From Variovorax sp. J22G73 (GTDB lineage: Bacteria > Pseudomonadota > Gammaproteobacteria > Burkholderiales > Burkholderiaceae_C): DNA of 64,000 nucleotides. The stretch is taken from NCBI RefSeq assembly GCF_030317035.1, contig NZ_JASZYK010000005.1:248001-312000 (forward strand), given 5' to 3'. The notes beneath the pieces were generated by a model that saw only the letters and a list, made by a program, of their open reading frames with translations, searched no databases and was not told the DNA's origin. The first letter of the stretch is position 1; every line of letters starts with the position of its first letter. This document shows, one piece after another, positions 40,904 to 51,446 of this stretch. Made by a program: the position numbers and the translations under genes.

Positions 40904-41773
40904 ATGAGCCAATCCATCGGCACGCGCGGCCAGCTCGCGTTTCTCTCCCTGCCGGCCGTGATCTTCACGACCGCGATGATCGCCTTTCCCTTCGCCTACA
41001 CAGTGTGGTTCAGCCTGCATTCGTACAGCTTCGGCGGCAAGCCCAAGTTCAACTGGGGCATGAACTATGTCGAGATGGCGGGCGACGGCGAATTCTGGAA
41101 CGGCCTGAAGATCACGCTCGTGCTGTATGTGCTGTCGCTGGTGCTGCAGCTCGTGCTGGGCACGTGGATCGCGCTGCTGCTGCACGGCTCCAAGAAGCTG
41201 TCGGGCATCGTGCGCACGCTGATGATCTCGCCTTTCGTGCTGCCGCCCGTGGTGGTGGGCATGATGTGGCTGGTAGTGCTCGACCCGTCCATCGGCGCGG
41301 CCAACTACCTGTTGCAGGCCGTCGGGCTGCCGCGCTCCGACTGGCTGGCTTCGCCCGTGTGGGTGATTCCCACGGTCGCCATGATCGACACCTGGCAGTG
41401 GACGCCCTACGTCGCGCTCATCGTGCTCGGCGGACTGCAGTCGCTGCCCCCCAACGTTTACGAGGCCGCGCAGATCGACGGCGCCTCGCGCTGGAAGACC
41501 TTCTGGCGCATCACGCTGCCGCTGCTGGCGCCCACGCTGGTCACGGCGGCCATCCTGCGCAGCGTCGACCTGCTGCGCTTCTTCGACATCATCTACATCA
41601 CCACGCAGGGCGGGCCCGGCAATGCGTCGAACACGCTGAACATCTACGGCTTTCGCAAGGGCTTCGAGCTGTTCGACATCGGCTATTCGAGCGCGCTGAT
41701 GATCACGCTGTCGGCCATCGTGCTGGGCGCGGTCATGGTGCTCACCCAGGCGCGCAAGCGCGTGGCCTGGTGA
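40904..41773 (+). CDS. Sugar ABC transporter permease, MalF/UgpA type
   Basis: A 289-residue inner-membrane protein with six hydrophobic segments and the EAA-loop motif NVYEAAQIDGASRWKTFWRI. First of two permeases that form the heterodimeric channel; the second starts 11 bp later. It has the N-terminal layout of the UgpA/MalF class without the extra MalF periplasmic loop. Confidence 0.93.
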   Translation: MSQSIGTRGQLAFLSLPAVIFTTAMIAFPFAYTVWFSLHSYSFGGKPKFNWGMNYVEMAGDGEFWNGLKITLVLYVLSLVLQLVLGTWIALLLHGSKKLSGIVRTLMISPFVLPPVVVGMMWLVVLDPSIGAANYLLQAVGLPRSDWLASPVWVIPTVAMIDTWQWTPYVALIVLGGLQSLPPNVYEAAQIDGASRWKTFWRITLPLLAPTLVTAAILRSVDLLRFFDIIYITTQGGPGNASNTLNIYGFRKGFELFDIGYSSALMITLSAIVLGAVMVLTQARKRVAW

Positions 41774-41784
41774 GGAGCCACGCC

Positions 41785-42597
41785 ATGAACGACAAGCTCG
41801 TGCAACGCCTCGGCCTCGTGCAGATCGCCTTCGTGGCGGTGCTGATTCTTCTGCCCATCGCGTGGATGGTGCTCTCGTCCTTCAAGCCTTCGGCGGAAGT
41901 GACGGCCTACCCACCGACGGTGGTGTTCACCCCCACGCTGGACAACTACCGCACGCTGTTCGGGACCACGCCCTTCCTGCACTACACGTGGAACAGCACG
42001 GTGATCACGGTGGGCTCGACGCTCATCGGGCTGGTGCTGGGCATTCCCGCGGCGTTCGCCGTGTCGTGGACGCGCATCACCTGGCCGGCGACGGTCACGC
42101 TGCTGGCGCGCATGGCGCCGGGCACGCTGTTCCTGCTGCCCTGGTACGTGATGTTCCGCGAGGCCGGAATGATCGGCAGCTACTGGGCGCTGATCCTCAC
42201 GCACGCGGCCATCACCATGCCCATCGTGATCTGGGTGCTGTTGCCTTTCTTCGACAACATTCCGCGCAGCGTGCTCGAGAGTGCGCAGGTCGACGGCTGC
42301 AGCGTGCCGCGCATCCTGTGGCGCATCGCGCTGCCGCTGGTCATGCCGGGCGTGGTCGTGTCGTCGATCCTGTCGTTCGTGTTCTCCTGGAACTACTTCC
42401 TGTTCGCGCTCGTGCTGTCGAACGGTGACACCAAGACGCTCATCGCGGCGTCGTTCAACTTCATCGGCGAAGGCGCATCGAACTGGGGCGCGCTGATGGC
42501 GGCGGCCTCGCTCATCGCGCTTCCGCCGCTGGTTCTCGCATTCATCGTCCAGCGCAGGCTCGTGTCGGGCCTGGCCATGGGCGCGGTCAAAGGCTAG
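41785..42597 (+). CDS. Sugar ABC transporter permease, MalG/UgpE type
   Basis: A 270-residue permease with six membrane segments. The first is LVQIAFVAVLILLPIAWMVL, and the EAA loop is SVLESAQVDGCSVPRILWRI. The C terminus LVSGLAMGAVKG is typical of the MalG class. It starts at ATGAACGAC after GGAGCC. Partner of the preceding permease. Confidence 0.93.
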   Translation: MNDKLVQRLGLVQIAFVAVLILLPIAWMVLSSFKPSAEVTAYPPTVVFTPTLDNYRTLFGTTPFLHYTWNSTVITVGSTLIGLVLGIPAAFAVSWTRITWPATVTLLARMAPGTLFLLPWYVMFREAGMIGSYWALILTHAAITMPIVIWVLLPFFDNIPRSVLESAQVDGCSVPRILWRIALPLVMPGVVVSSILSFVFSWNYFLFALVLSNGDTKTLIAASFNFIGEGASNWGALMAAASLIALPPLVLAFIVQRRLVSGLAMGAVKG

Positions 42598-42608
42598 GAG
42601 ACTCAAAA

Positions 42609-43583
42609 ATGCAAGCTGCAATCTTTCATGGCGACAAGAACATCACCATCGGCGAGGCGCCCATGCCCGTGCCTGCCGCCGGCGAGGTACTGCTGCGCGT
42701 GCGCCGCACCGCGCTGTGCGGCTCCGACACCAAGCTGTGGTTCAACGGCGCGACCATCACGCCGGGCCACGAGATCTTCGGCGTGGTGCAGCAACCGGGC
42801 CATGCGCTCGACGGCAAGCGCTGCCTGGTCTACATCCCCGTGCACTGCGGCCATTGCGACTCGTGCCGCGCGGGCGACACGCAGATGTGCCTGAACGAAT
42901 CGGTGCTCGTGGGCTGGAACCGCCCCGGTGGCTACGCCGAGTTCCTGAGCGTGCCCGAGCAGTGCCTGCTGCCGGTGCCCGACGACATCGAGGACGAGCT
43001 CGCCCCGCTGCTGCTCGACACCATCGGCACGGCCGCGCATGGCATCCGCTTCGTCAAGCCGCTGGTGCCGCCCGAGACCACGGGCCCGGTGCTGGTCACG
43101 GGCGCCGGCCCGGTGGGCATCGGCGCGCTCATCGCGCTGCAGAACCTCGGCTACACCGACGTCCACGTGTCGGACCTGAAGGAAGAGCGGCTGCAGCTTG
43201 CCGAGGCGTTCGGCGCCAGCCGTCATCCGGTGGGCGACAGCAGCAAGCGCTTCAAGCTCATCGTCGAATGCAGCGGTGCGCATGCCGCGCGCAGCCTGGG
43301 CATGGAAATCGTGTTGCCGCGCGGCGTGCTCATCCTGATCGGCGAGAGCGACAAGCCCTGGCCCGTGCAGGAGAACAAGGCCATTCGCCGCAAGGACTTC
43401 TACATGGTGCGCACCTTCTATTTCCCGAAGAGCGATTTCGCGCTGAACGTGGAGCTGCTGCGCGGCGAGAAGGAGCGCTATCGCAAGCTGGTCGACGCCC
43501 AGTTCGGCATCGACGAACTGCCCGAGATGTTCGGCCGCTTCGTGGCCGGCGAACTGGTGAAGCCCCTGCTGGCTTTCGCCTGA
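42609..43583 (+). CDS. Zinc-dependent medium-chain dehydrogenase
   Basis: A 324-residue MDR enzyme with catalytic zinc residues Cys37 (ALCGSD) and His54-Glu55 (GHE), structural zinc cysteines 80, 83, 86 and 94 (HCGHCDSCRAGDTQMC), and the nucleotide fold VTGAGPVGIGALIAL. It probably oxidises a polyol or sugar alcohol at a secondary hydroxyl with NAD(P), giving the ketose for the kinase below. Preceded by TAGGAGACTC. Confidence 0.9.
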   Translation: MQAAIFHGDKNITIGEAPMPVPAAGEVLLRVRRTALCGSDTKLWFNGATITPGHEIFGVVQQPGHALDGKRCLVYIPVHCGHCDSCRAGDTQMCLNESVLVGWNRPGGYAEFLSVPEQCLLPVPDDIEDELAPLLLDTIGTAAHGIRFVKPLVPPETTGPVLVTGAGPVGIGALIALQNLGYTDVHVSDLKEERLQLAEAFGASRHPVGDSSKRFKLIVECSGAHAARSLGMEIVLPRGVLILIGESDKPWPVQENKAIRRKDFYMVRTFYFPKSDFALNVELLRGEKERYRKLVDAQFGIDELPEMFGRFVAGELVKPLLAFA

Positions 43584-43603
43584 GCACAGAAGAAAGCGAA
43601 CGC

Positions 43604-44668
<1,065 letters not shown>

Positions 44669-44669
44669 C

Positions 44670-45593
44670 ATGACAACGCAACGCCCCGCACCCCGCGTGA
44701 TCTGCCTCGGCCTCTCGGCGCTGGACATCACGTGGCAAGTCGATGCATTGCCGCACGGCGGCGGCAAGACCCGCGCCAACGATGTGCGGGAAGGCGGCGG
44801 CGGCATGGCCGCCAACGCAGCCGCCGCGGCAGCCAGGCTGGGCGCCCAGGTGCGGTTCTGGGGGCGCGCAGGCGACGACAGCGCGGGCCACGAAATGAAG
44901 TCCCAGCTCGCCGCCCTCGGCGTCGAGGTGTCGCACTTCAGGTTGTTTCCAGGCGCCCGCTCATCGCTGTCCGGCATCGTCGTGGACACGCGCGGCGAAC
45001 GCATGATCGTGAATTTTCGCGGCGCGGACCTTCCCGCGGACCCCGCATGGCTCCCACTCGATGCGCTGGCCGAAGCCGACGCCGTGCTGGCCGACCCACG
45101 CTGGCCTGAAGGCGCACTCGCGTTGTTCGGTGCCGCGCGCGAACGCGGCATGCCCACCGTGCTCGACGGCGACGTGGCGGACGCGGCCATCTTCGACCAG
45201 CTGCTGCCTCGCACCGATTACGCCGTGTTCTCCGAGCCCGGGCTCGCAGGCTACGCCACCGACGCACGCAACGTCGATGAACAGCTGGCCTTCGCCCTCT
45301 CGCGCGGCTGCAGGCTCGCCGCCGTGACGCTGGGCGAGCGCGGTATCCGCTGGGCCGACGCCGCGGGCCGGCACGCCCTGCCCGCCTTCGAAGTGAAAGC
45401 CGTCGACACCACCGGTGCCGGCGACGTCTTTCATGGCGCGCTGGCCTTTGCGCTCGGTGCGCACTGGCCCGTGCGCCGCGCCTTTCAGTTTTCCGCCGCG
45501 GTGGCGGCAATCAAGTGCACACGGCCCGGCGGACGCGCCGGCGTGCCCGACTTCGCCACCGCGATGTCCCTCGTCGATTCCATCCAGGAGTAA
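44670..45593 (+). CDS. PfkB-family carbohydrate kinase
   Basis: A 307-residue ribokinase-like enzyme: VICLGLSALDITWQVDALP, the substrate-binding EGGGGMAANAAAAAARLG, and the C-terminal anion hole and base DTTGAGDVFHGALAF. It should phosphorylate the ketose or related sugar, giving the substrate for the aldolase that follows within six bases. It starts one base after the ATPase stop. The closest context match is the kinase-aldolase pairs of tagatose or sulfofructose pathways. Confidence 0.92.
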   Translation: MTTQRPAPRVICLGLSALDITWQVDALPHGGGKTRANDVREGGGGMAANAAAAAARLGAQVRFWGRAGDDSAGHEMKSQLAALGVEVSHFRLFPGARSSLSGIVVDTRGERMIVNFRGADLPADPAWLPLDALAEADAVLADPRWPEGALALFGAARERGMPTVLDGDVADAAIFDQLLPRTDYAVFSEPGLAGYATDARNVDEQLAFALSRGCRLAAVTLGERGIRWADAAGRHALPAFEVKAVDTTGAGDVFHGALAFALGAHWPVRRAFQFSAAVAAIKCTRPGGRAGVPDFATAMSLVDSIQE

Positions 45594-45599
45594 CTCACC

Positions 45600-46649
45600 A
45601 TGACCACGCCCGCCCTCCACCTCGGCAAGAAATGGGGCATGCGCCGCATGGCCACGCCCGAAGGCCACTTCACCATGGTCGCGCTCGACCAGCGCCCGCC
45701 GATCGCGCAGCTCATCGGCGCCAAGCTGGGCATCGCGCCGGCCGACGTCAAGTTCGCCGACATGGCCAACGTGAAGCGCACGCTGGTCGATGCGCTCGGC
45801 GCCCACGCCAGCGCCATGCTGTTCGACCCCAACTACGCTTTTCCGGCCGCGCTGCAGAAGCTGCCCGCGCACACCGGGCTCGTCGTGACGCTGGAAGACC
45901 ATCGCTTCCGCGACACGCCGGGCGGGCGGCTTTCGCACTCGATCAACGACTGGAGCGTCGAGAAAATCAAGCGCGCCGGCGGCGATGGCGTGAAGGTGCT
46001 GGCGTGGTACCGCCCCGACGCCGAGCCCGACGTCATCGCGCACCAGAAGGACTACGTGCGCAAGATCGGCGAAGAGTGCCGCCAGTGGGACATTCCGCTG
46101 GTGCTGGAGCTGCTCGTGTACCCCTTTCCAAAGAGCGAGCGCCACACCGTCGACTACATCGAGTCGCCAGAGAAGATGCCGGAGCTGGTCATCGAGAGCG
46201 TGCGCGAGTTCGCCAAGCCCGAATACGGTGTCGACCTGTTCAAGCTCGAAAGCCCCTTGCCCGGCGCCACGCTGCCCGCGCGCGACGGCAGCGCCGCCCA
46301 CAAGGCCGCCCAGGCCTGGTTCGACCAGATGGGCGCGATCTGCAAGGGAGCGAACATTCCGTGGGTGATGCTGTCCGCGGGCGTGACCTCGCCGCAGTTC
46401 GTGCGCGTGATGGAGTACGCCTACGCGGCCGGCGCGCATGGCTTTCTCGCGGGCCGCGCGGTGTGGTGGGCCGCGTTGCAGAACTTTCCCGACCTCGAAC
46501 GCTGCGCCGAGCAGCTTCGCGACGAAGGCAGCGCCACGCTGGCCGAGCTCGAAGCGCTCACGCTGCGCGCCGGCAACGCCTGGCACGCAGACTACAGCGC
46601 CTTCGACAGCATGAAGACCGAAGGCGAGTTCTGCGCCGCCTATGCCTGA
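45600..46649 (+). CDS. LacD-like class I aldolase (tagatose-bisphosphate or related)
   Basis: A 349-residue DeoC/LacD-type TIM barrel with VALDQRPPIAQL near the start, GVKVLAWYRPDAEPDV, and FKLESPLP, whose Lys215 is the expected Schiff-base residue. Relatives cleave tagatose 1,6-bisphosphate, or sulfofructose 1-phosphate in YihT. With a single kinase in the operon the substrate may be a monophosphate or an already phosphorylated or charged sugar. The products would be triose-type units. Confidence 0.88.
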   Translation: MTTPALHLGKKWGMRRMATPEGHFTMVALDQRPPIAQLIGAKLGIAPADVKFADMANVKRTLVDALGAHASAMLFDPNYAFPAALQKLPAHTGLVVTLEDHRFRDTPGGRLSHSINDWSVEKIKRAGGDGVKVLAWYRPDAEPDVIAHQKDYVRKIGEECRQWDIPLVLELLVYPFPKSERHTVDYIESPEKMPELVIESVREFAKPEYGVDLFKLESPLPGATLPARDGSAAHKAAQAWFDQMGAICKGANIPWVMLSAGVTSPQFVRVMEYAYAAGAHGFLAGRAVWWAALQNFPDLERCAEQLRDEGSATLAELEALTLRAGNAWHADYSAFDSMKTEGEFCAAYA

Positions 46650-46688
46650 CAACGTGCGCGGGGCAACCACGCGCATGACAATCGACGC

Positions 46689-47870
46689 ATGACTTCGAAC
46701 GCAACGGACCCACGCACCTCCTTCACTGTCGAACGGCTCGACGTCTTCGTGTTCCGCGCACCGGCCGACCCGCCGGTGCAGACCTCGTTCGGCATCATGC
46801 GCGACCGCCCGGCCGTGCTGGTGCGCGTCACCGACGCGGACGGGGTGCAGGGCTGGGGCGAGATCTGGTGCAACTTCCCGACCGTGGGGGCCGAGCACCG
46901 CGCGCGCATGACGCTGGCGTATTGCAGGCCCGCCGTCATGGGCCGCGCGTGGTCGCATCCGCGCGAGTGCTTCGACGAACTCACGAAGCGCTTCGCGGTG
47001 CTCGCGTTGCAGACCGGCGAACACGGCACGCTGAACCAGATCGTCGCGGGCGTCGACACGGCCCTGTGGGACCTGCACGCGCGCCGGCAGGGCTTGCCCC
47101 TGTGGCAGGCCCTGGGAGGTGCACAGGCTCAGGCCCACGCGCAGGCCGTGCAGGTCTACGCCTCGGGCCTCAACCCCACGGAGCCCGACAAGCTCGCGCT
47201 GCAAAAGCGCGACGAAGGCTATCGCGCATTCAAGCTCAAAGTCGGCTTCGGCGCCGAGCGCGATCTGGCCAACCTGCGCACGCTGCGCGACGCACTCGGC
47301 AACGAGGCCACGATGATGGTCGACGCCAACCAGGCCTGGGACTTCGACGAAGCCTGCAAGGCCGGCGAGCGCATGGAAGATTTCAACCTGCTGTGGCTCG
47401 AAGAGCCCTTGCGCGCCGACCAGCCCGCGCTGCGCTGGAAGGAGCTCTCGCAGCGCCAGCCGATCACGCTCGCAGGCGGAGAAAACCTCGCCGGATTCGC
47501 GCAGTACCGCGATTTCATTTCCACCGAAGGCATGGCCGTCATCCAGCCCGACCTCGGCAAATGGGGCGGGCCCAGCGGGTGCCTCGAAGTGGCGAAGCAG
47601 ACCATTGCGGCAGGCAAGTGGTATTGCCCTCACTGGCTCGGTGGGGGCATCGGGCTGGTCGCGTCGATGCATGTGAAGACGGCCGTGGGCGGGCCGGGTT
47701 ATGTCGAGGTCGACTCGAACCCGAATCCGCTGCGCGAGCTGCTGGCTGTGCCCAACTTCAAGGTGAACGACGGCTGGGTGCAGCTGTCGAACGAACCCGG
47801 TCTCGGCGTGGTGCCGGACCTGGCCGCGTGCAAGGGCTACGTGGTCGAGGTGCCGATGGTCGGGGTCTGA
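46689..47870 (+). CDS. Enolase-superfamily enzyme, mandelate racemase/sugar-acid dehydratase-like
   Basis: A 393-residue enzyme with a capping domain and a barrel holding Lys182 and Lys184 (FKLKVG), Asp212 (VDANQAW), the acidic ligands in LLWLEEP (238-239) and Glu265 (GGENLAG), Asp288 (QPDLGKWGG) and His315 (CPHWLGGG). The KxK plus His layout suggests a racemase or acid-sugar dehydratase using magnesium. Last gene of the plus-strand run, 39 bp after the aldolase. It converges with TauE, with only one base between the stops. Confidence 0.9.
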   Translation: MTSNATDPRTSFTVERLDVFVFRAPADPPVQTSFGIMRDRPAVLVRVTDADGVQGWGEIWCNFPTVGAEHRARMTLAYCRPAVMGRAWSHPRECFDELTKRFAVLALQTGEHGTLNQIVAGVDTALWDLHARRQGLPLWQALGGAQAQAHAQAVQVYASGLNPTEPDKLALQKRDEGYRAFKLKVGFGAERDLANLRTLRDALGNEATMMVDANQAWDFDEACKAGERMEDFNLLWLEEPLRADQPALRWKELSQRQPITLAGGENLAGFAQYRDFISTEGMAVIQPDLGKWGGPSGCLEVAKQTIAAGKWYCPHWLGGGIGLVASMHVKTAVGGPGYVEVDSNPNPLRELLAVPNFKVNDGWVQLSNEPGLGVVPDLAACKGYVVEVPMVGV

Positions 47871-47871
47871 T

Positions 47872-48654
47872 TCAGCCCTGAGCGATCGCAACCCACGCGG
47901 TCGCGATCAGCGTCGAGCCTGCGGCGGCCAGCAGGCCGGCCACCAGCCACTTCAGCGTTTCGGGCTTCAGCCGGTTGGGCAGCTTGTGATGCAGCCGCGT
48001 GGCGCCGTAGACCACCGGCAGCGCGCACGCGGCCAGCAGCGCCGAGCGCAGCGAGAAATGCCCCGCCGCCAGCACGATCACCAGGCGCACCAACGAGTTG
48101 AATGCAAACATCAACAGCAGCGCGCGCCGCACCAGCTCGCGGTCCAGCGGCTGGCGGTACATGTGGAAGACGATGGGCGGCCCCGAACTTGCGAACAGCC
48201 CGCCCAGAATGCCCGACAGCCCGCCGATGAGCCCGAAGCTCCAGGGCCCCGACACCCGCGCCAGCGGCTTGCCCTGCAAGACCAAGAGCGCCGCGCATCC
48301 GAGGATCGACACGCCCAGCAGCCCGCGCAACCACGACACCGCGCTGCCGCTGAGCCAAGCCAGCAGCATCAGCCCGGCGATGACGCCGACCGTGCTGCCG
48401 TTGAGCGCAGGCTTCATCAGGCGCCACGGCACCACGCCGGGCCGTGCGCGGAAATAGGTCCATGCATTGACCAGGCTCAGCACCATGGCCGCGTTGGCCG
48501 CGTCGCTCACGCTCGCGACATGCAACACCGACACCATCCCCAGCAGGACCAGGCTGAAGGCGAAGCCCGTGAGGTTCTGCGTGTAGGTGGCCAACGCCAC
48601 GCACAGCATGAAGACCAGCACCGGGCCGGCCTGGGCGCACAGTTCCGACACCAC
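47872..48654 (-). CDS. TauE/SafE-family membrane permease
   Basis: A 260-residue membrane protein with about eight hydrophobic segments and the family blocks LTGFAFSLVLLG, then GLIGGLSGILGGLFASSGPP. The family moves sulfonates, sulfite or other organic anions, often outward. Starts at GTG seven bases after the aldolase stop, so it belongs to the hydroxyacid dehydrogenase-Bug-aldolase run and may export or import an acid intermediate. Confidence 0.88.
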   Translation of the reverse strand: MVSELCAQAGPVLVFMLCVALATYTQNLTGFAFSLVLLGMVSVLHVASVSDAANAAMVLSLVNAWTYFRARPGVVPWRLMKPALNGSTVGVIAGLMLLAWLSGSAVSWLRGLLGVSILGCAALLVLQGKPLARVSGPWSFGLIGGLSGILGGLFASSGPPIVFHMYRQPLDRELVRRALLLMFAFNSLVRLVIVLAAGHFSLRSALLAACALPVVYGATRLHHKLPNRLKPETLKWLVAGLLAAAGSTLIATAWVAIAQG

Positions 48655-48661
48655 CCCGGCT

Positions 48662-49462
48662 TCAATACACGCTGCTGTCGAAGCCGCGCGCCAGGCTCGG
48701 CCGGATGGCCTGGATGAAGGCCGTGGCCTGCCGCATCATCATGCCCATGTCCGAGGCCACCGCCACGAACGAATAGCCCATGGCGACGAAGGTGGACACC
48801 ACCTCGGGCGTCGGCCCCACGATGCCGCAGGGCATGCCGATCTTGCGGCAGCGCGCGGCCACGTCGGCGATCACGGCCTGCACCTCGGGGTGCAGGATGT
48901 CGCCGATGTGGCCCATGTTGGCCGACAGGTCGCCAGGACCGAGGAACAGCGCGTCAACGCCCTTCACCGCGGCGATGTCCTCGAGCGCGGCCACGGCCCG
49001 CGGGGTCTCGAGCTGGATCACGGTGAACACCGACGCGTTGGCGCGCGCGTTGTAGTCCTTCGCGGTGCCGTAGCCGCTGGCGCGGTGCACGGCCGCGTAG
49101 CCGCGAATGCCTTCGGGTGGGTACTTGGCATACGACACGGCGCGGCGCGCGTCTTCCGCGCTGTCAACAAAGGGCACCATCACCGTCTGCGCGCCCAGGT
49201 CGAGCGCGCGCTTGAACAGCACCGGGTCGTTGGCCGCCAGGCGCACCACGGCGGCGGCCGGCGTGCCGGCCAGCGCCTGCAGGATGTGCAGCGTGTCGCG
49301 CTCGTCGATGGGCACGTGCTCCTGGTCGACCAGCAGCCAGTCGAACCCGGCGCGGCCCAGTGCCTCGGCGGTGCTGGCGATGCCAGACATGAGCCAGGTA
49401 CCCAACGGCGTGCCGGGCTGGGCGAGGCGGTGGCGGAATGCGTTGTGAAGAGGGTCGTTCAT
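48662..49462 (-). CDS. HpcH/HpaI-family class II aldolase (first of two)
   Basis: A 266-residue metal-dependent aldolase: TWLMSGIASTAEALGRAGFD, the catalytic VDQEHVPID with its His, AAVVRLAAND, metal-site Glu in VIQLETPRAV and Asp in FLGPGDLSANMG. HpaI-type enzymes cleave 2-keto-3-deoxy acids to pyruvate and an aldehyde, and they often accept several substrates. It follows a Bug binding-protein gene by 14 bp. A similar Bug-aldolase pair lies about 6 kb away. Confidence 0.92.
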   Translation of the reverse strand: MNDPLHNAFRHRLAQPGTPLGTWLMSGIASTAEALGRAGFDWLLVDQEHVPIDERDTLHILQALAGTPAAAVVRLAANDPVLFKRALDLGAQTVMVPFVDSAEDARRAVSYAKYPPEGIRGYAAVHRASGYGTAKDYNARANASVFTVIQLETPRAVAALEDIAAVKGVDALFLGPGDLSANMGHIGDILHPEVQAVIADVAARCRKIGMPCGIVGPTPEVVSTFVAMGYSFVAVASDMGMMMRQATAFIQAIRPSLARGFDSSVY

Positions 49463-49476
49463 GCGATGTGTGGGGT

Positions 49477-50448
49477 TCAATCGATCTGGATGTCGGCCTG
49501 CTTGACCACGGCGGCCATGGCGGGGGTGTCCCTGGCGATCAGCGCGCCCATTTCCTGCGGCGTGGACGACAGCACCTCGTAGCCCTGCGCCTCCAGCGGC
49601 TTGCGGAACTCGGGCGACTGCAAGATGCTGCGCATCTCCTTGTTCAGGCGCTCCACCACCAGCGCGGGCGTGCCGCTGCGCACCAGGATGCCGTTCCACA
49701 CGATGTTCACCACGCCGGGCACGCCAGCCTCGGCGAAGGTGGGCACGTCGGGCATGACGGGCGAGCGCTTGGTGTCGGCCACCGCGAGCACGCGCACGCT
49801 GGCGGCTTTCTTGTACGAGACGACGGCAGGCAGGTTGTGGAACATCATCGGGATCTGGCCGGCGAGCACGTCGTTGAGCGCGGGCGGGCCGCCCTTGTAA
49901 GGCACGTGCGTGAGCTTCACGCCGGCCTTGTCCTGGAACTCCACGCCCGTGAGGTGCATGGTGTTGCCGTTGCCGGCCGAGCCGAAGACGAGGTCGCCGG
50001 GCTTCTTCTTCGCGGCCACCACGACATCGGCGACGTTCTTGTACGGCGTGGCCGCCCCCACGACGAGCACATTGGGCATCTGGTGCGTGAGCGTGACGGG
50101 TTGCAGGTCTTTCATCACGTCGTAGCTCAGCGACTTGTAGAGCGCGGGGTTCACCGTGAGCGTGCTGGTGGACCCCAGCAGCATCGTGTAGCCGTCCGCC
50201 GGCTGGCTGCGCGCCACCCAGGCCGAGCCGATGTTGCCGTTGGCCCCTGCGCGGTTGTCGATGATCACGGGCTGGCCCAGCCGCTGCGCCAGCGCCTGCG
50301 CGAGCGGCCGCGCGATCTGGTCGGCCACGCCGCCCGCGGGGTAGGGCACGACCAGCGTGAGCGGATGGTCGGGGAAGGTGCCTTCGGCGCGGGCCGTGAG
50401 CACCGATGCGAATGCGAGAGAGGCTGCGATGGCCAATCGTCTTTTCAT
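49477..50448 (-). CDS. Tripartite-tricarboxylate (Bug) binding protein, left module
   Basis: A 323-residue Bug receptor with signal peptide MKRRLAIAASLAFASVLTAR. It has the blocks HPLTLVVPYPAGGVADQIA, PVIIDNRAGANGNIGSAW and LTHVPYKGGPPALNDVLAG, and ends KQADIQID. The start is the internal ATG before KRRLAIA. It is strongly similar to the other Bug protein about 6 kb away, including the C-terminal SSTPQE block and final IQID/VQID, which suggests duplication. Confidence 0.93.
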   Translation of the reverse strand: MKRRLAIAASLAFASVLTARAEGTFPDHPLTLVVPYPAGGVADQIARPLAQALAQRLGQPVIIDNRAGANGNIGSAWVARSQPADGYTMLLGSTSTLTVNPALYKSLSYDVMKDLQPVTLTHQMPNVLVVGAATPYKNVADVVVAAKKKPGDLVFGSAGNGNTMHLTGVEFQDKAGVKLTHVPYKGGPPALNDVLAGQIPMMFHNLPAVVSYKKAASVRVLAVADTKRSPVMPDVPTFAEAGVPGVVNIVWNGILVRSGTPALVVERLNKEMRSILQSPEFRKPLEAQGYEVLSSTPQEMGALIARDTPAMAAVVKQADIQID

Positions 50449-50482
50449 GTCTGTCGTCTCCTTCAGTACGTGGGGCAAAAGC

Positions 50483-51421
50483 TCAGTCGACGGCGGTGGG
50501 CAATGCCTTGCCTTCGGCGAAGGCCACGAGGTTGTCCAGCACCAGGGCAGCCATGGCGCGGCGCGTCTGTACCGTGGCGCTGGCGATGTGGGGGGTCAGC
50601 ACCACGTGCGGCAGCGAGAGCAGGGCCTCGGGCACGCCGGGTTCGTTCGCGAACACATCGAGCCCCGCGCCCGCGAGGCGCTTCGATTGCAGGCGTTCGA
50701 CAAGTGCCGCCTCGTCGACGACCGATCCACGTGCCACGTTCACCAGAACGCCGTTCGCACCGAGCGCGTCGAGCACCTGCGCGGAGATCAGGTGCCTGGT
50801 GTCCGGGCCTCCCGGCGTGACGACGATGAGCGCGTCGGCCCACTCGGCCAGCGCCGTCGGCGTCGAGAAATAGTCATAGGGCACGCCCGGCTGCCGCGTG
50901 CGGCCGTTGTAGCCCACGACGGTGTCGAAGGCCGCGCATCGCTGCGCGATCATCCGGCCGATGCGGCCCAGCCCGACGATGCCGATCTTGCTGCCGGCGA
51001 GCTGCCGTGCCAGCGGAAACGCCCCCTTCAGCCACGCGCCGTCGCGCACGAAACGGTCGGCCGCCGGCAGCTGGCGGAACACGCCCAGCAGCAGGGCCAG
51101 CGCCAGGTCGGCCACGTCCGTCGACAGCACGTCGGGTGTGTTCGACACGGCAATGCCCTTGCTGCGCGCCCATGCGATGTCGATGGCGTCGTAGCCCACG
51201 CCATTGCAGGCGACAAGGCCCAGCCCTGTGAGATGGTCGGCCATGCCGGCCGGCACGCCGACCATGCCGTTGGTGATGAGCGCGCGCACCTCCTTGCCGC
51301 GCGACGCGAGGAAGGCCGGGCCGTCTGCCACTTCCTTCCACGCGATCACCTCGTAGTCGGAAGCGAGTCGTTCGAGGAGATCTGCAGGAAAGGGCGTGAT
51401 GGCGAGCAGGACAGGAAGCAT
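50483..51421 (-). CDS. D-2-hydroxyacid dehydrogenase (glyoxylate/hydroxypyruvate reductase-like)
   Basis: A 312-residue NAD(P)-dependent enzyme: GIVGLGRIGRMIAQR fold, catalytic Arg in VNVARGSVVDE, Glu in FANEPGVPE and His in TPHIASAT. It could reduce glyoxylate, hydroxypyruvate or tartronate semialdehyde made by aldolase cleavage. I use the ATG of MLPVLLAITPF; the longer reading runs through the operator and overlaps the divergent regulator. First gene of its operon. Confidence 0.92.
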   Translation of the reverse strand: MLPVLLAITPFPADLLERLASDYEVIAWKEVADGPAFLASRGKEVRALITNGMVGVPAGMADHLTGLGLVACNGVGYDAIDIAWARSKGIAVSNTPDVLSTDVADLALALLLGVFRQLPAADRFVRDGAWLKGAFPLARQLAGSKIGIVGLGRIGRMIAQRCAAFDTVVGYNGRTRQPGVPYDYFSTPTALAEWADALIVVTPGGPDTRHLISAQVLDALGANGVLVNVARGSVVDEAALVERLQSKRLAGAGLDVFANEPGVPEALLSLPHVVLTPHIASATVQTRRAMAALVLDNLVAFAEGKALPTAVD

Positions 51422-51446
51422 CGGATCGGCGTTGTATGAGTGAAGA

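Noticed and set aside
44961..47891. Minus-strand frame of 976 codons across the kinase, aldolase and enolase-type genes
   Set aside because: Antisense shadow with His/Gly/Arg-rich composition; the three plus-strand genes have full catalytic motifs.
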